From assembly GCF_002776695.1 (NCBI RefSeq), contig NZ_LFJC01000003.1, forward strand, positions 6,063,159-6,127,158: a stretch of DNA of 64,000 bases, given 5' to 3'. The position numbers and the translations under genes are program-made. The notes below the pieces were generated by a model, which saw only the letters and a list, made by a program, of their open reading frames with translations, did no database searches and was not told where the DNA came from. The number at the start of each line of letters is the position of its first letter. Within the stretch, counting starts at the first letter, position 1. This DNA comes from Bradyrhizobium nitroreducens (lineage in GTDB: Bacteria; Pseudomonadota; Alphaproteobacteria; Rhizobiales; Xanthobacteraceae). This document shows positions 17,643-29,062 of this stretch, one piece after another.

Positions 17643-18839
17643 ATGAGCGCAAAACAGGACCATGCCGCTGAACACCTGATTCAGTACCTGCGGCAGCTCG
17701 CTCCGCAGGTCCGGCGCCGCCTGCTTGCCGAATTGGAGCGGCTCCATCTTCTCGGCGAGGACATTCCGCATTCCGAGCCATTGATCGCGGCGTTGCGCGC
17801 CGAGTTTCGCAACACCGGTCAGAACCACTATCGCGTCGGAAATCCCTCACGCTATTTCTTCGAGCCGCTCGAGCCGGTTCTGATGGACGGCGCACCGGAG
17901 CGTGCCAACAGCGGTCAGATCGCGCGTGGATCGCTTGCCCCGATCTGGAGCCTCGTCACCGAGCAATTGCTGCGCAGCATGGCTGCCGACTACATCGCCA
18001 GTGCGAACGAGGTCATTTCCGCCGGCAGGCAGTCCGAAGCGCGGCAGATGGCTCGGGCGTTCCAGAAGAAGGCGCTGATCTCTCTCAACGGTCTGCTTGG
18101 TTCTGCCGAGGGCGCCGCCAGCCTTCACGACGGGCTGATGGCCTATACCAGCTCGCATGCGACGTTCGACGACCTCAAGAAGATGCTGCGTTACCTCGAC
18201 ATGCAGCGGGAGCTCGAGGATTTTGGCGGCGCGCTTGCGCCGAAGATTGTTCGGCTCGAGGGCGCCGGCCTGGACAAGGTTCTCGGCCTTCTGAGCGGGC
18301 TCAAGGCCAGGCGCGTCGATGCCGTGCCGTTCGCGCTCACGATTCTCGCAAAGCGCCTGGAAACCTCCTGGGAACTGCTCTCCGTCGCGACCACCCCGGC
18401 CGACGACCGGGCCGCGGCGCGGATCGCCACGGGCTCCTTCGCCATCGCGGTGTCGATGGTGCTCGATCAGATCGAGGAGAAGCATCTCCTCATGCAGTTT
18501 GCGCTCAGGAACAACCGCCCGGTGCGGGCCAAGGAGATCGTTGGCGAGATCTACCGGATCGAGCAGGCGCTGAGAACGCAGATCGAGCTCCAGGGATCGG
18601 ACTGGGCCCGGCGTCTGGATGGTCTGATGACGGCCGTCCAGGCCGCCGTCGACGCCGAGATCAGCAGCATTCCGGGCGATCACCGGCACTTGACGCATAT
18701 TTTGGAATCGCCGCGATTGCGCCCGGGCCATTCCTTCGGCCACAAGGTCGGCCATATGTTCGAGAAGGGATGGGACGTCGTGTCCGGCCTGCTCGCAGGC
18801 ACCACGGACACGCCCAATCGCCGCGACAATTTGCCGTGA
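17643..18839 (+). CDS. Conserved hypothetical helical protein
   Basis: 398 residues from the ATG at 17643 (a GTG lies one codon earlier). It is predicted almost wholly helical, with no signal peptide or transmembrane segment and no catalytic motif I recognise. Highlights are HLIQYLRQLAPQVRRRLLAELERLHLLGED at the start and a His-rich segment near the end (GHSFGHKVGHMFEKGWD). Convergent with ccmG. Codon use looks like the neighbours, so it is probably a native genus-level gene of unknown function. Confidence 0.75.
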   Translation: MSAKQDHAAEHLIQYLRQLAPQVRRRLLAELERLHLLGEDIPHSEPLIAALRAEFRNTGQNHYRVGNPSRYFFEPLEPVLMDGAPERANSGQIARGSLAPIWSLVTEQLLRSMAADYIASANEVISAGRQSEARQMARAFQKKALISLNGLLGSAEGAASLHDGLMAYTSSHATFDDLKKMLRYLDMQRELEDFGGALAPKIVRLEGAGLDKVLGLLSGLKARRVDAVPFALTILAKRLETSWELLSVATTPADDRAAARIATGSFAIAVSMVLDQIEEKHLLMQFALRNNRPVRAKEIVGEIYRIEQALRTQIELQGSDWARRLDGLMTAVQAAVDAEISSIPGDHRHLTHILESPRLRPGHSFGHKVGHMFEKGWDVVSGLLAGTTDTPNRRDNLP

Positions 18840-18860
18840 ACTCAGCTTGGCTGCGCGCGG

Positions 18861-19454
18861 TCAGCTCCCCGCCTTCAGCGCCTTCTCCATCTGCGGCAAC
18901 AAGATCTTCTGCAGATTGTCCGGCGTGATCGGGCCGACCAGCTTGTAGACGATGGTGCCCTCGTGGCCGACGATGAAGGTTTCCGGCACGCCGTAGACGC
19001 CCCATTCGATCGAGGCGCGGCCGTTGGCATCCACGCCGACGTGGCCGAACGGGTTGCCGTAACGCCCCAGGAAGCGCCGCGCATTGTCGGGAGCGTCCTT
19101 GTAATTGATGCCGACCAGCTGGAAGCGCTTGTCCTTGGCGAGCTCGGTCAGAAGCGGCGCCTCGTCGTGGCACGGCACGCACCAGGAGGCCCAGACGTTG
19201 ACCAGGCTGACCTTGCCCTTGAACGCGGCGGGGTCGAGGCCGGGCACCGGCGCATTGTCGGCCTGCAATCCCTCCAGCGGCGGCAGCGTGGTCGGCGGCA
19301 CGGGACGGCCGATCAGCGCGGAGGGAATTCGCGAGATGTCGCCGCTGCCGAGCCGGAACCAGAACAGCAGCGCCAGTCCGATGAAGGCGATCAGCGGTAG
19401 CACCATCAGGAAGGTGCGGCGCTGCGGCGGTGCGGAGGTCGATTGATCGCTCAT
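18861..19454 (-). CDS. ccmG: Thiol:disulfide interchange protein CcmG/DsbE
   Basis: A 197-residue membrane-anchored periplasmic thioredoxin that reduces apocytochrome c before heme attachment (CycY in B. japonicum). One N-terminal helix ([19 protein letters not shown]) is followed by a thioredoxin fold with the CVPC active site (C92, C95) inside [15 protein letters not shown] and the cis-proline region YGVPETFIV. The start overlaps the ccmD stop by four bases (ATGA). Confidence 0.95.
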   Translation of the reverse strand: MSDQSTSAPPQRRTFLMVLPLIAFIGLALLFWFRLGSGDISRIPSALIGRPVPPTTLPPLEGLQADNAPVPGLDPAAFKGKVSLVNVWASWCVPCHDEAPLLTELAKDKRFQLVGINYKDAPDNARRFLGRYGNPFGHVGVDANGRASIEWGVYGVPETFIVGHEGTIVYKLVGPITPDNLQKILLPQMEKALKAGS

Positions 19455-19630
19455 GACGCGTCCAAGGCGCTGCGGCCGGAGCGGCGGGTGATGCCGCGCT
19501 CCTCGAGCTCGCGCAGGCGCTGCGTCTGGTTGCGATAGTCCAGCGCGATCCAGCCGATCAGGATCGCGACCACGAGGGCCGCTGCGGCATAGGACGTCAC
19601 GATGAAGGACGCATAAGGACCAAGCGACAT
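19451..19630 (-). CDS. ccmD: Heme exporter protein CcmD
   Basis: 59 codons, beginning [19 protein letters not shown] with one transmembrane helix (about 10-31), then a basic cytoplasmic tail [16 protein letters not shown]. This is the classic CcmD pattern, and 59 residues is the size of B. japonicum CycX. CcmD holds the CcmABC complex and helps release holo-CcmE. ATG at 19630; the alternative MIM start at 19636 is possible. It lies 2 bp after ccmC and overlaps ccmG by four bases. Confidence 0.92.
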   Translation of the reverse strand: MSLGPYASFIVTSYAAAALVVAILIGWIALDYRNQTQRLRELEERGITRRSGRSALDAS

Positions 19631-19632
19631 GA

Positions 19633-20424
19633 TCATGCGGCCCCAGCTTCTTTCGACGCGTTCTGTCCGCGCGAGGCGGCGCCCATCTCGCTCGAGAACG
19701 CCACGCGGCTCGCCTGCATCATCTGCAGCGAGCGGACGCGGCGGCGCAGGATCTCGTTGCGCATCGCAGCCAGATGCAGCGTGACGAACAGCAGCGTGAA
19801 GGCGATCGCCATCACCAAGAGCGGTATCAGGAACGATTTGTCGAGCGCCGATCCGCCCATGCGCATCACCGACGCCGGCTGGTGCAGCGTGTTCCACCAG
19901 TCGACCGAGAACTTGATGATCGGCAAATTCAGCGCACCGACCAGCGTCAGCACCGCGGCAGCGCGGGCGGCGCGCGAGGGATCGTCGACCGCGCGCCACA
20001 GCGCCATCAGGCCGAGATACATCAGGAACAGGATCAGCACCGAGGTCAGGCGCGCGTCCCATTCCCAATAGGTGCCCCACATCGGCCGACCCCACAGCGA
20101 GCCCGTCAGCAGCGCGAGGAAGGTGAAGGCGGCGCCGATCGGAGCTGCGGCTTTCGCGGCGACGTCGGCAAGCGGATGACGCCACACCAGCGTGCCCAGC
20201 GAGGCAATGCTCATCACGCCCCAGACGAACATCGACAGCCAGGCATTGGGCACGTGGATGAACATGATCTTCACGGTCGCGCCCTGCTGGTAGTCGTCGG
20301 GCGCCAGCGCGGTTTGATAGAGACCGATCGCAAGCAGGATAACGGTCGCGGCCGCAAGCCACGGCAGGACCCGCGCTGTCAGCGCGAGGAACCGCGTGGG
20401 GTTGGCGAGGTCGATCAGTGTCAT
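19633..20424 (-). CDS. ccmC: Heme exporter / heme lyase component CcmC
   Basis: 263 residues with six transmembrane helices, the same length as B. japonicum CycZ (ORF263). The tryptophan-rich heme-handling motif is [13 protein letters not shown], with flanking conserved histidines (HVPNAW, TLHQPAS). It loads heme onto CcmE. It is followed closely by ccmD and ccmG; 91 bp separate it from ccmB upstream. Confidence 0.95.
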   Translation of the reverse strand: MTLIDLANPTRFLALTARVLPWLAAATVILLAIGLYQTALAPDDYQQGATVKIMFIHVPNAWLSMFVWGVMSIASLGTLVWRHPLADVAAKAAAPIGAAFTFLALLTGSLWGRPMWGTYWEWDARLTSVLILFLMYLGLMALWRAVDDPSRAARAAAVLTLVGALNLPIIKFSVDWWNTLHQPASVMRMGGSALDKSFLIPLLVMAIAFTLLFVTLHLAAMRNEILRRRVRSLQMMQASRVAFSSEMGAASRGQNASKEAGAA

Positions 20425-20515
20425 GGTACCCTGATAATCATCGATGGCCGCTCAGGCAATCAGCACGAAAGCGGGGGGCGAAAGTTGATCGGGGTCAACA
20501 TCAATCGAGCCCGTC

Positions 20516-21184
20516 TCAGTCGAGTCCATGCCGCAGGCTCGCTGCGGCTGCGAACGGCCCGATCACGAGGCTGACCAGGGACAGCGCGCACAGGATCGAG
20601 AATGGCGCGCCGAACGTCATCGGGCCCACGATCACGGCCTGCGAGGCCGCAACCCCGAAAATCAGCACGGGAATCGACAGCGGCAGCACCAGCACCGCCA
20701 TCAAAAGTCCGCCGCGGTGCAGCGTCACCGCCAGCGCCGCGCCGATCATGCCGGTAAACGTCAGCGCCGGGGTGCCCGCCAGCAGGGTCAGCGCCACCGC
20801 GCCGGTCGCGACCATGTCGAGGTTGAGCAGGAGGCCGAGCACGGGGGTTGCGACAATCAGCGGCAGGCCGGCCGCGAGCCAATGCGCCAGCGCCTTGGCG
20901 GCGCAGGCCAGTTCCAGCGGGGTCCGGCTCATGGTGATCAGGTCGAGCGAGCCGTCCTCGTGGTCGGCCATGAACAGCCGGTCGAGGGTGAGCAGGCTCG
21001 CCAGCAGCGCGCCGAGCCAGAGAATGGCCGGCCCCAGCCGCGACAGCAGGGCCAGATCCGGCCCGACCGCGAACGGCATCAGGACCACCACGGTCAGGAA
21101 GAACAGCACCCCGACCAGCGCCCCGCCACCGACGCGGAGCGCGATCCGGATGTCCCGGCGGATCAGGGCGGAGAGGGCGGTCAT
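20516..21184 (-). CDS. ccmB: Heme exporter membrane subunit CcmB
   Basis: 222 residues with six helices. DRLFMADHEDGSLDLI and the LALAPTP-like stretch KALAHWLAAGLPLIVATPVLG identify CcmB. Together with CcmA it forms the ABC part of CcmABCD. The start is taken at ATG 21184 (MTALSALIRRDIRIAL); upstream in-frame codons belong to a palindromic repeat. Confidence 0.94.
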   Translation of the reverse strand: MTALSALIRRDIRIALRVGGGALVGVLFFLTVVVLMPFAVGPDLALLSRLGPAILWLGALLASLLTLDRLFMADHEDGSLDLITMSRTPLELACAAKALAHWLAAGLPLIVATPVLGLLLNLDMVATGAVALTLLAGTPALTFTGMIGAALAVTLHRGGLLMAVLVLPLSIPVLIFGVAASQAVIVGPMTFGAPFSILCALSLVSLVIGPFAAAASLRHGLD

Positions 21185-21246
21185 GGGGCGGCTCTCTGGC
21201 CAGTGAGGTCGTCTTGTGAGCCCTGCTCTCGCCTCTGGCAAACTGC

Positions 21247-21396
21247 GCTCCCTCCCCCCTTGTGGGGGAGGGTGGGGGAGAGGGGTGGCCCGGGGCGAGA
21301 TATTCGTTTGGGGCAGGCTTCCCAAGCGCTTGAACCGCGAGAGCGCGTCGTGTGGCACCCCCCTCCCTGACCCTCCCCCGCAAGGGGGGAGGGAAC
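21247..21396. repeat. Palindromic repeat inserted between ccmA and ccmB
   Basis: Arms CTCCCTCCCCCTTGTGGGGG and CCCTCCCCCGCAAGGGGGGAG enclose about 100 bp. It sits inside what is otherwise a contiguous ccm operon and could cause partial termination or mRNA processing between ccmA and ccmB. Confidence 0.75.
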
Positions 21397-21443
21397 GGAT
21401 GGGCCGCAGCCCAGCCGCTTGGAAAGCTGAGGGTCCGCGAACT

Positions 21444-22070
21444 TCATGCCGTCCCCCCGATCCGCAGCTCCCGCGAATCAATCCCGAGCGGCGCGTGGGT
21501 CGCCGCGATGATCATGCCGCCGCGCGAAAGGTGCTCGCGCATCAGGCCGCCGAACATGTCCTGGCCGGCCACATCAAGCGCATTGGTCGGCTCGTCCAGC
21601 AGCCAGACCGGGCGGCGGACGGTCAGCAGGCGCGCCAGCGACAGCCGGCGGCGCTGGCCGGCCGACAGGAAGCCCGCGGGCAGGTGGGTGGCGTGCTCGA
21701 GCCCCACCGTGGCGAGGCTCTCGGCGAAGTCCAGACGCTCGCCGCCCAGGAATTCGGCCCAGAATGTCAGGTTTTCGGCCACGCTCAGCGCCGGCTTCAG
21801 GGCATCGCGATGGCCGAGATAGTGGCACTGCTCGGGCAGCGTCAGCTCGGCATCGCCGCCTGCGAGCGCAATCTTGCCTCCCGCCGGCACGAGCAGGCCC
21901 GCGATCAGCCGCAGCAGCGAGGTTTTGCCCGATCCATTGCGGCCGACGACCGCCACGGCCTCGCCGGAGACGGCCGCGAAATCGAGCCCGGCAAACACCT
22001 GGCGGCCGCCGCGCACGCAGGTGAGTCCGTGCCCGGACAGCTGCATCTCGCCTCGTTTCAAGTCACTCAA
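21444..22070 (-). CDS. ccmA: Heme exporter ATP-binding subunit CcmA
   Basis: A 208-residue ABC ATPase. Walker [13 protein letters not shown], signature [14 protein letters not shown], Walker [13 protein letters not shown] and a switch histidine in ATHAPLG. CcmA ATP hydrolysis drives release of holo-CcmE from CcmC. First gene of the minus-strand ccm cluster; acnA lies divergently upstream. Confidence 0.95.
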   Translation of the reverse strand: MSDLKRGEMQLSGHGLTCVRGGRQVFAGLDFAAVSGEAVAVVGRNGSGKTSLLRLIAGLLVPAGGKIALAGGDAELTLPEQCHYLGHRDALKPALSVAENLTFWAEFLGGERLDFAESLATVGLEHATHLPAGFLSAGQRRRLSLARLLTVRRPVWLLDEPTNALDVAGQDMFGGLMREHLSRGGMIIAATHAPLGIDSRELRIGGTA

Positions 22071-22247
22071 AACCAGGCCTCAGGAAAACTTGGGGTAGCG
22101 CATGGGAATTTTTGGCTCGCGGTTGCTGCGGCACGATTGTGGCTGTGGCGGCGCGGTTAGAAAGCTTCTATAAGCCCGGAACTACTTGATGCAGCAACTC
22201 AACCTGCCCCTGCAAGCAGCCCAGCCTGATACGCTGACGGTGTTAAG

Positions 22248-22263
22248 ATACCCCGCCGGGTAT
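22248..22263 (+). promoter_or_regulatory. Small inverted repeat in the acnA leader
   Basis: ATACCC-CGCC-GGGTAT forms a perfect six-base stem 23 bp before the acnA ATG. It could be an operator or an mRNA hairpin close to the ribosome-binding site. No regulator can be named from sequence. Confidence 0.35.
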
Positions 22264-22286
22264 AACTAACAATTGGGATTTCCTAC

Positions 22287-25005
<2,719 letters not shown>

Positions 25006-25007
<2 letters not shown>

Positions 25008-25075
25008 GCATGATCCGGACCCGAAGGGCCGCGTTAGCGCAAAGTGCGGAGCGGTTTTCCGGGAAGATCATGCTC
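25006..25075. repeat. Inverted repeat, GAGCATGATCC type
   Basis: GAGCATGATCCGG overlaps the acnA stop codon and returns as CCGGGAAGATCATGCTC about 45 bases later. This interspersed palindrome type is frequent in Bradyrhizobium. Confidence 0.7.
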
Positions 25076-25085
25076 CAACAACAAC

Positions 25086-25114
25086 CGCTAAAGTGCGCCC
25101 GCCGCACTTTAGCG
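25086..25114. repeat. Perfect 12-bp hairpin
   Basis: CGCTAAAGTGCG-CCCGC-CGCACTTTAGCG. A perfect short palindrome following the GAGCATGATCC repeat, without a U-tract. Confidence 0.65.
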
Positions 25115-25162
25115 CGCGAATTTGTGAACGATGGCTCACCGCGACGTGAGTAGAAGGTTAAA

Positions 25163-25192
25163 CGAAGGCGGCCTATCACAAGGCCGCCTTCG
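25163..25192 (+). terminator. Probable acnA transcription terminator
   Basis: Stem CGAAGGCGGCCT / AGGCCGCCTTCG (12 bp) with loop ATCACA, followed by CGCGTTAA. Very stable, but the U-tract is poor. Being 155 bp after acnA, it is the most likely end of its transcript. Confidence 0.55.
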
Positions 25193-25344
25193 CGCGTTAA
25201 CGGCACGTTTCGGATGGGCCCGCCCGGCGGGAAACGGTCATTTGACGGTTCACTGGACGGATGAATGTGTCGTGCCCCGTAAGACTACGGTGACCATCAG
25301 ACGATAAGATCTTCCCCCACGAGTGACGGTGTGTGACGTTCGAC

Positions 25345-26121
25345 ATGACAGCAATGACGGCCTCTCATCTGGTTTCGCGTTGGTCCGGTGCGCTCTGGTC
25401 GGGAGCTCTCGGCATCTGTGCCATCTTCGCCGTCGTCGTTCCCGCCTCCGCAGATCCCCGCGCCGTTGTCGAATTGTTCACCTCGCAGGGCTGCTCGTCC
25501 TGCCCGCCCGCCGACCAGATCATCGGCGACCTCTCCAAGGATCCCTCGGTCATCGCGCTGAGCATGCCGATCGATTATTGGGACTATCTCGGCTGGAAGG
25601 ACACGCTGGCGGATTCGCGCTTCTCCGCACGGCAGCGCGCCTATTCGCGCATGCGCGGCGACCGCGAGGTCTACACGCCGCAGGTCGTGGTCAACGGTTC
25701 CACCCATGTCATCGGCAGCGATCGCGCCGGCATCGAGAGCGCGATCGGCAAGACCGACAAGGGTGTGGGCGTGATGAGCGTGCCGGTGACGATGTCGCTC
25801 GCCGGCAAGCAGATCAACGTGTCGGTGGCCGCAAGCAAGGAGCCGGCCGTCTCGCATGGCGAGGTCTGGATCTGCTCGATCGCCAAGTCGGTCCCGATCG
25901 CGATCACCCGCGGTGAGAATCGCGGACAGCAGGTCACCTATCACAACGTGGTGCGCAACCTGCTCAAGGTCGGTGACTGGACCGGACGTCAGGAAAGCTG
26001 GACGGTGCCGATCGAGAACCTGACGCGCGACGGCGTCGACGGCGCGGTGGTCTATGTCCAGGACGGCAGCCGCGAGAAGCCCGGCCCGATGCTGGGCGCT
26101 GCCTACACGTCGCTGCACTGA
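25345..26121 (+). CDS. DUF1223 thioredoxin-fold exported protein
   Basis: 258 residues from the ATG at 25345 (a GTG at 25333 is possible). A signal peptide (ALWSGALGICAIFAVVVPASA) precedes a DUF1223 domain starting VVELFTSQGCSSCPPAD. The CSSCPPAD motif is a CxxC-type redox centre in a thioredoxin-like fold; YTPQVVVNG is also conserved. Role unknown; periplasmic redox activity is inferred. Confidence 0.87.
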   Translation: MTAMTASHLVSRWSGALWSGALGICAIFAVVVPASADPRAVVELFTSQGCSSCPPADQIIGDLSKDPSVIALSMPIDYWDYLGWKDTLADSRFSARQRAYSRMRGDREVYTPQVVVNGSTHVIGSDRAGIESAIGKTDKGVGVMSVPVTMSLAGKQINVSVAASKEPAVSHGEVWICSIAKSVPIAITRGENRGQQVTYHNVVRNLLKVGDWTGRQESWTVPIENLTRDGVDGAVVYVQDGSREKPGPMLGAAYTSLH

Positions 26122-26150
26122 TTTCAATTCTCTAGCGTCGTACTCACTCT

Positions 26151-26264
26151 CTCCCCTCATGGTGAGGAGCGCGCCCTTGCGCGCGTCTCGAACCATGCAG
26201 GCCCCGCTCGCTCGGCCTCGATCCTTCCAGACGCCGCGCAAGAGCGCGGCCCTCAGGATGAGGA
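26151..26264. repeat. Palindromic repeat, CCTCATGGTGAGG family
   Basis: CCTCATGGTGAGGAGCGCG at one end and GCGCGGCCCTCAGGATGAGG at the other. Related to the copy at 47715-47861. Confidence 0.7.
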
Positions 26265-26319
26265 CAGAAAATCTTCGCGCGGATGTTCGGAGAAACTCGT
26301 CGAGGCAGAAACATCCCGA

Positions 26320-26352
26320 CAAAAACAAAAAAGGACCAACTTGCGTTGGCCC
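26320..26352 (-). terminator. Orphan rho-independent terminator
   Basis: On the minus strand: GGGCCAAC-GCAA-GTTGGTCC followed by TTTTTTGTTTTTG. An 8-bp stem (one G-U), GNRA-type tetraloop and long U-tract make this the best intrinsic terminator in the window, yet no minus-strand coding gene precedes it. Confidence 0.75.
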
Positions 26353-26716
26353 TCCTTGTCGCGCGTACAGACCCGATCCTGTTCGACCCCGGGGGGCTGG
26401 GGGCTGAGGAATCCGGAACCGAAAGGACCGGGTCAACGCACATGAATCTTTTCGCAATGCAGGGCGGCAGTCGCTAGGCGGAAAAGCGGCGAGACTAAGA
26501 TTCTTGAGCACGATCCCGTGACGGTTCGTCGCGACAGAGTTCCACCCTGGCGTGTGTCCTGATTCGCAACCGATTCCACCGGTTGCGTGCATCGAGTTCC
26601 ATCGAGGGTCTTGCGGCGGGGAACGGTTGGGGCGATCATGTATCCGTCATGATCCGCGGTTCCGGGGACGGTTTTCGCGGACGAGGGTCATGTTGTGCGA
26701 TGAGGAGGCGCTTCCT

Positions 26717-27088
26717 ATGAGTCTGATGTCGGAGGATGCCGATCCGAGCGAGCAGCGCGCGGCGGCGCGCCCCGCCGCTGCGAATGCGCAACAGGGCAGG
26801 GTGACGTTCAACCGGCTCGAGCTGCACCGTATTCTCAATCTCTACGGCCGCATGGTCGCCGATGGCGAGTGGCGCGACTATGCCATCGACTTCCTGAAGG
26901 ACCGCGCGGTGTTCTCGGTCTACCGCCGCGCCTCGGAAGTGCCGATCTACCGCATCGAGAAGGACCCGCGGCTGGCGCGCAAGCAGGGCATGTACAGCGT
27001 GATCTCGGCGACGGGCCTGATCCTGCGCCGCGGCCACGAGCTCGAGCGCGTGCTGCTGGTGATCGATCGGAAATTGGCGGTGGTGTAG
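26717..27088 (+). CDS. DUF2794 domain protein
   Basis: A 123-residue small cytosolic protein. The core VTFNRLELHRILNLYGRMVADGEWRDYAID ... FSVYRRASEVPIYRIEKDP matches alphaproteobacterial DUF2794. Function unknown. Start at ATG 26717 with GAGGAGG 9 bases upstream; an earlier ATG at 26690 lacks this support. Confidence 0.88.
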   Translation: MSLMSEDADPSEQRAAARPAAANAQQGRVTFNRLELHRILNLYGRMVADGEWRDYAIDFLKDRAVFSVYRRASEVPIYRIEKDPRLARKQGMYSVISATGLILRRGHELERVLLVIDRKLAVV

Positions 27089-27101
27089 CCTCGCGTACGG
27101 T

Positions 27102-27204
27102 CGTCATTCCGGGGCGCGACGAAGTCGCGAGCCCGGAATTCGTTGGTCCATCGTCCGTGCCGTTCAATGGATTTCGGACACGTGCTGCGCGCCCCGGAAT
27201 GACG
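27102..27204. repeat. Palindromic repeat, CATTCCGGGG family
   Basis: CGTCATTCCGGGGCG and its complement at the two ends, with an inner CGAGCCCGGAATTC. It lies between the convergent DUF2794 and GNAT genes. Confidence 0.85.
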
Positions 27205-27212
27205 AGTGAGCC

Positions 27213-27743
27213 CTACTTCCCCGGCACCGTGCTCCCGCCCTCGCCGAGGTCGCGCTGCATCATCACCGTGTCGAGCCAGCGGCCGAATTTCAGCCCGACA
27301 TTGGGATGCGTGCCGATCATCTTGAAGCCGCCCTTGGTGTGCACGCCGATCGAGCCGGCATTGGCGGAATCGCCGATCACCGCGATCATCTGGCGGAAGC
27401 CGCGCGCCTCGCATTCGGCGACCAGCCGCTCCAGCAGCCTTGAGCCGACGCCGCGGCGGTGGAACGAGGGATCGAGATAGATCGAGTTCTCGACCGTGAA
27501 GCGATAGGCCGGCCGGGGCCGGTAGGCGCCGGCATAGGCATAGCCGGCCACGCGTCCGTCGAGGATGGCGACGAAATAGGGATAGCCGCCGTCGATCAGC
27601 GCGCGATAGCGGCGCGTCATCTCGGCAAGGTCAGGCGGCTCCAGCTCGAACGTCGCAGTGCCCTCGCGGACGGCCTGCTGATAGATGGCGGTGATGGCGG
27701 GGAGGTCGGCCTCAAGCGTGGGCCTGATTTCTGGTGCGGACAT
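27213..27743 (-). CDS. GNAT N-acetyltransferase, phosphinothricin-acetyltransferase-like
   Basis: A 176-residue acetyl-CoA-dependent GNAT. The acetyl-CoA binding loop is DPSFHRRGVGSRLLERLV, and VENSIYLDPS and HTKGGFKMIGTHPNVGLKFGRWLDTVMMQ are typical of the PAT/Bar-like subfamily, which acetylates amino-acid analogues such as methionine sulfoximine. The natural substrate is not predictable. Confidence 0.9.
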   Translation of the reverse strand: MSAPEIRPTLEADLPAITAIYQQAVREGTATFELEPPDLAEMTRRYRALIDGGYPYFVAILDGRVAGYAYAGAYRPRPAYRFTVENSIYLDPSFHRRGVGSRLLERLVAECEARGFRQMIAVIGDSANAGSIGVHTKGGFKMIGTHPNVGLKFGRWLDTVMMQRDLGEGGSTVPGK

Positions 27744-27800
27744 GGGAGAAGATTAGAGCCTTCCCGCAGGTGCTGGAAGGGGCTCCGGTGCTGCCCCACC

Positions 27801-27888
27801 CGTCATTGCGAGCGCAGCGAAGCAATCCAGAAATGCATCCGCGGAGGGACTCTGGATTGCTTCGTCGTAAGGGCTCCTCGCAATGACG
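27801..27888. repeat. Palindromic repeat, CATTGCGAGC family
   Basis: CGTCATTGCGAGCGCAGCGA at one end, CTCCTCGCAATGACG at the other, with the inner pair AGCAATCCAGA / TCTGGATTGCT. The same family occurs at 51935-52020. Confidence 0.85.
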
Positions 27889-27934
27889 GGGAGAGAGCGG
27901 TGCTCCATCCGGGATACGGGCGTGCACCTGCCCA

Positions 27935-27964
27935 AACAAAAACCCCGGCCTTTCGGCCGGGGTT
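27935..27964 (-). terminator. Terminator of the Bax-inhibitor-1 gene
   Basis: Stem AACCCCGGCC / GGCCGGGGTT (10 bp), loop of four, followed on the minus strand by TTTGTTTG. It begins 26 bp beyond the stop codon of the minus-strand gene. Confidence 0.85.
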
Positions 27965-27989
27965 CGTGTCCGTCCTCTCGTCTCAGAGC

Positions 27990-28781
27990 TTAGTCGCGCT
28001 GGCCGAGGAGCTGCAGCAGCAGCGTGAACAGGTTGATGAAGTTCAGGTACAGCGACAGGGCACCGGTGATGGCCGCACGCTCTGCGATGTCACCGCCGGC
28101 CGAAGCGTAGCCGTAGATGTAGTCGTTCTTCAGCCGCTGGGTATCCCAGGCGGTGAGGCCCGCGAACACCAGCACGCCGACCACCGACACGATGAACTGC
28201 AGCATCGAGCTGGCCAGGAACAGGTTCACCAGGCTCGCGATGATGATGCCGATCAGGCCCATGAACAGGAACGAGCCCATCCCGGTCAGGTCACGCTTGG
28301 TGGTGTAGCCGTAGAGGCTCAGCGCGCCGAAGGTCGCCGCGGTGATGAAGAACACCCGCACGATCGAGGTGTGCGTGAACACCAGGAAGATCGACGAGAG
28401 CGAGATGCCCATCAGCGCCGAGAACACCCAGAACAGGATCTGGGCGGTCGAGGGCGCCAGACGGTTGATGCCCGCCGAGATCACGAACACCATGGCGAGC
28501 GGCGCGAGCATGAACAGCCACTTCAGGGGGCTGACGAACATCGCGTAGCCGAACGGCGTCAGGAACATATTGCCGACGCGGACGGCGTCGGCGGTCGGGA
28601 CGTCAGTCACGGCAGCCATGTAGACGCCGAGCGCGGCCAGGCCGGTGATGGCGAGGCCAATGCTCATGTAGTTGTAGATGCGCAGCATGTAGGCGCGCAG
28701 GCCGGCATCGACCGTCGCGGCGTCAACACGCCCGGCGGCCCTGCCGAAAGGAGAAGCGTAGTTACGGTCTAGGTCCGACAT
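27990..28781 (-). CDS. Bax inhibitor-1 / YccA-family membrane protein
   Basis: A 263-residue inner-membrane protein with seven helices. FLTPFGYAMFVSPLKWLFMLAPL and the C-terminal AWDTQRLKNDYIYGY ... LSLYLNFINLFTLLLQLLGQRD are family signatures; the aspartates near the end form the pH-sensing pair of the TMBIM fold. It probably acts as a Ca2+/H+ leak or stress-response factor. Start at ATG 28781 (MSDLDRNYASPFGRA). Confidence 0.93.
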   Translation of the reverse strand: MSDLDRNYASPFGRAAGRVDAATVDAGLRAYMLRIYNYMSIGLAITGLAALGVYMAAVTDVPTADAVRVGNMFLTPFGYAMFVSPLKWLFMLAPLAMVFVISAGINRLAPSTAQILFWVFSALMGISLSSIFLVFTHTSIVRVFFITAATFGALSLYGYTTKRDLTGMGSFLFMGLIGIIIASLVNLFLASSMLQFIVSVVGVLVFAGLTAWDTQRLKNDYIYGYASAGGDIAERAAITGALSLYLNFINLFTLLLQLLGQRD

Positions 28782-29062
28782 GGTCGAATTCCCGTTGGTT
28801 GGTCCGGTCCGGCATGAGGGTCGCCATGCCGCCGGTTCGTCAAATTCTATCTCGGATACCAATGCCAGCCGACTAAATTTTGGCTAACAATCCGGGCTCC
28901 GAACCCATTCGATATGTGGGAAACTAACACATTCACTGCAACCTTCCACGCGCGGCTGAATGTCGCCCTTGGCGGCAATCCTGACGCGAACCTGACGAGC
29001 AGTCGTGGTTAATCGCGGGAATCGTGCGATTCCGCATCCGAGCGGCCATCCGCTACATTTTG

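Larger units (their letters stand above)
25008..25344. other. Hairpin-rich region after acnA
   Basis: About 337 bp without a gene. It contains the repeat above, a 12-bp stem with a 5-base loop at 25086-25114, and a terminator-like hairpin at 25163-25192. The last 130 bp should include the promoter of the DUF1223 gene; none is clear. Confidence 0.6.
26122..26716. other. Long intergenic region with repeat and orphan terminator
   Basis: 595 bp without a convincing protein gene. It holds a palindromic repeat at 26151-26264, a minus-strand intrinsic terminator at 26320-26352, and about 350 bp of unique sequence up to the DUF2794 gene, which may encode a minus-strand small RNA. Confidence 0.6.

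Noticed and set aside
19631-20362. Upstream part of a 303-codon frame containing ccmD
   Set aside because: Only its last 59 codons (ccmD) look like protein; the rest overlaps ccmC in another frame and has Arg/Gly-rich shadow composition.
26283-26477. Short plus-strand frame across the orphan terminator
   Set aside because: It reads through a terminator hairpin, has no ribosome-binding site and a low-quality composition; the minus-strand terminator reading is better supported.
29018-29033. GGAATCG-TG-CGATTCC dyad downstream of the FtsX permease gene
   Set aside because: Seven-base arms with a two-base loop cannot form a good RNA hairpin, there is no U-tract, and no gene start lies close enough to suggest an operator.
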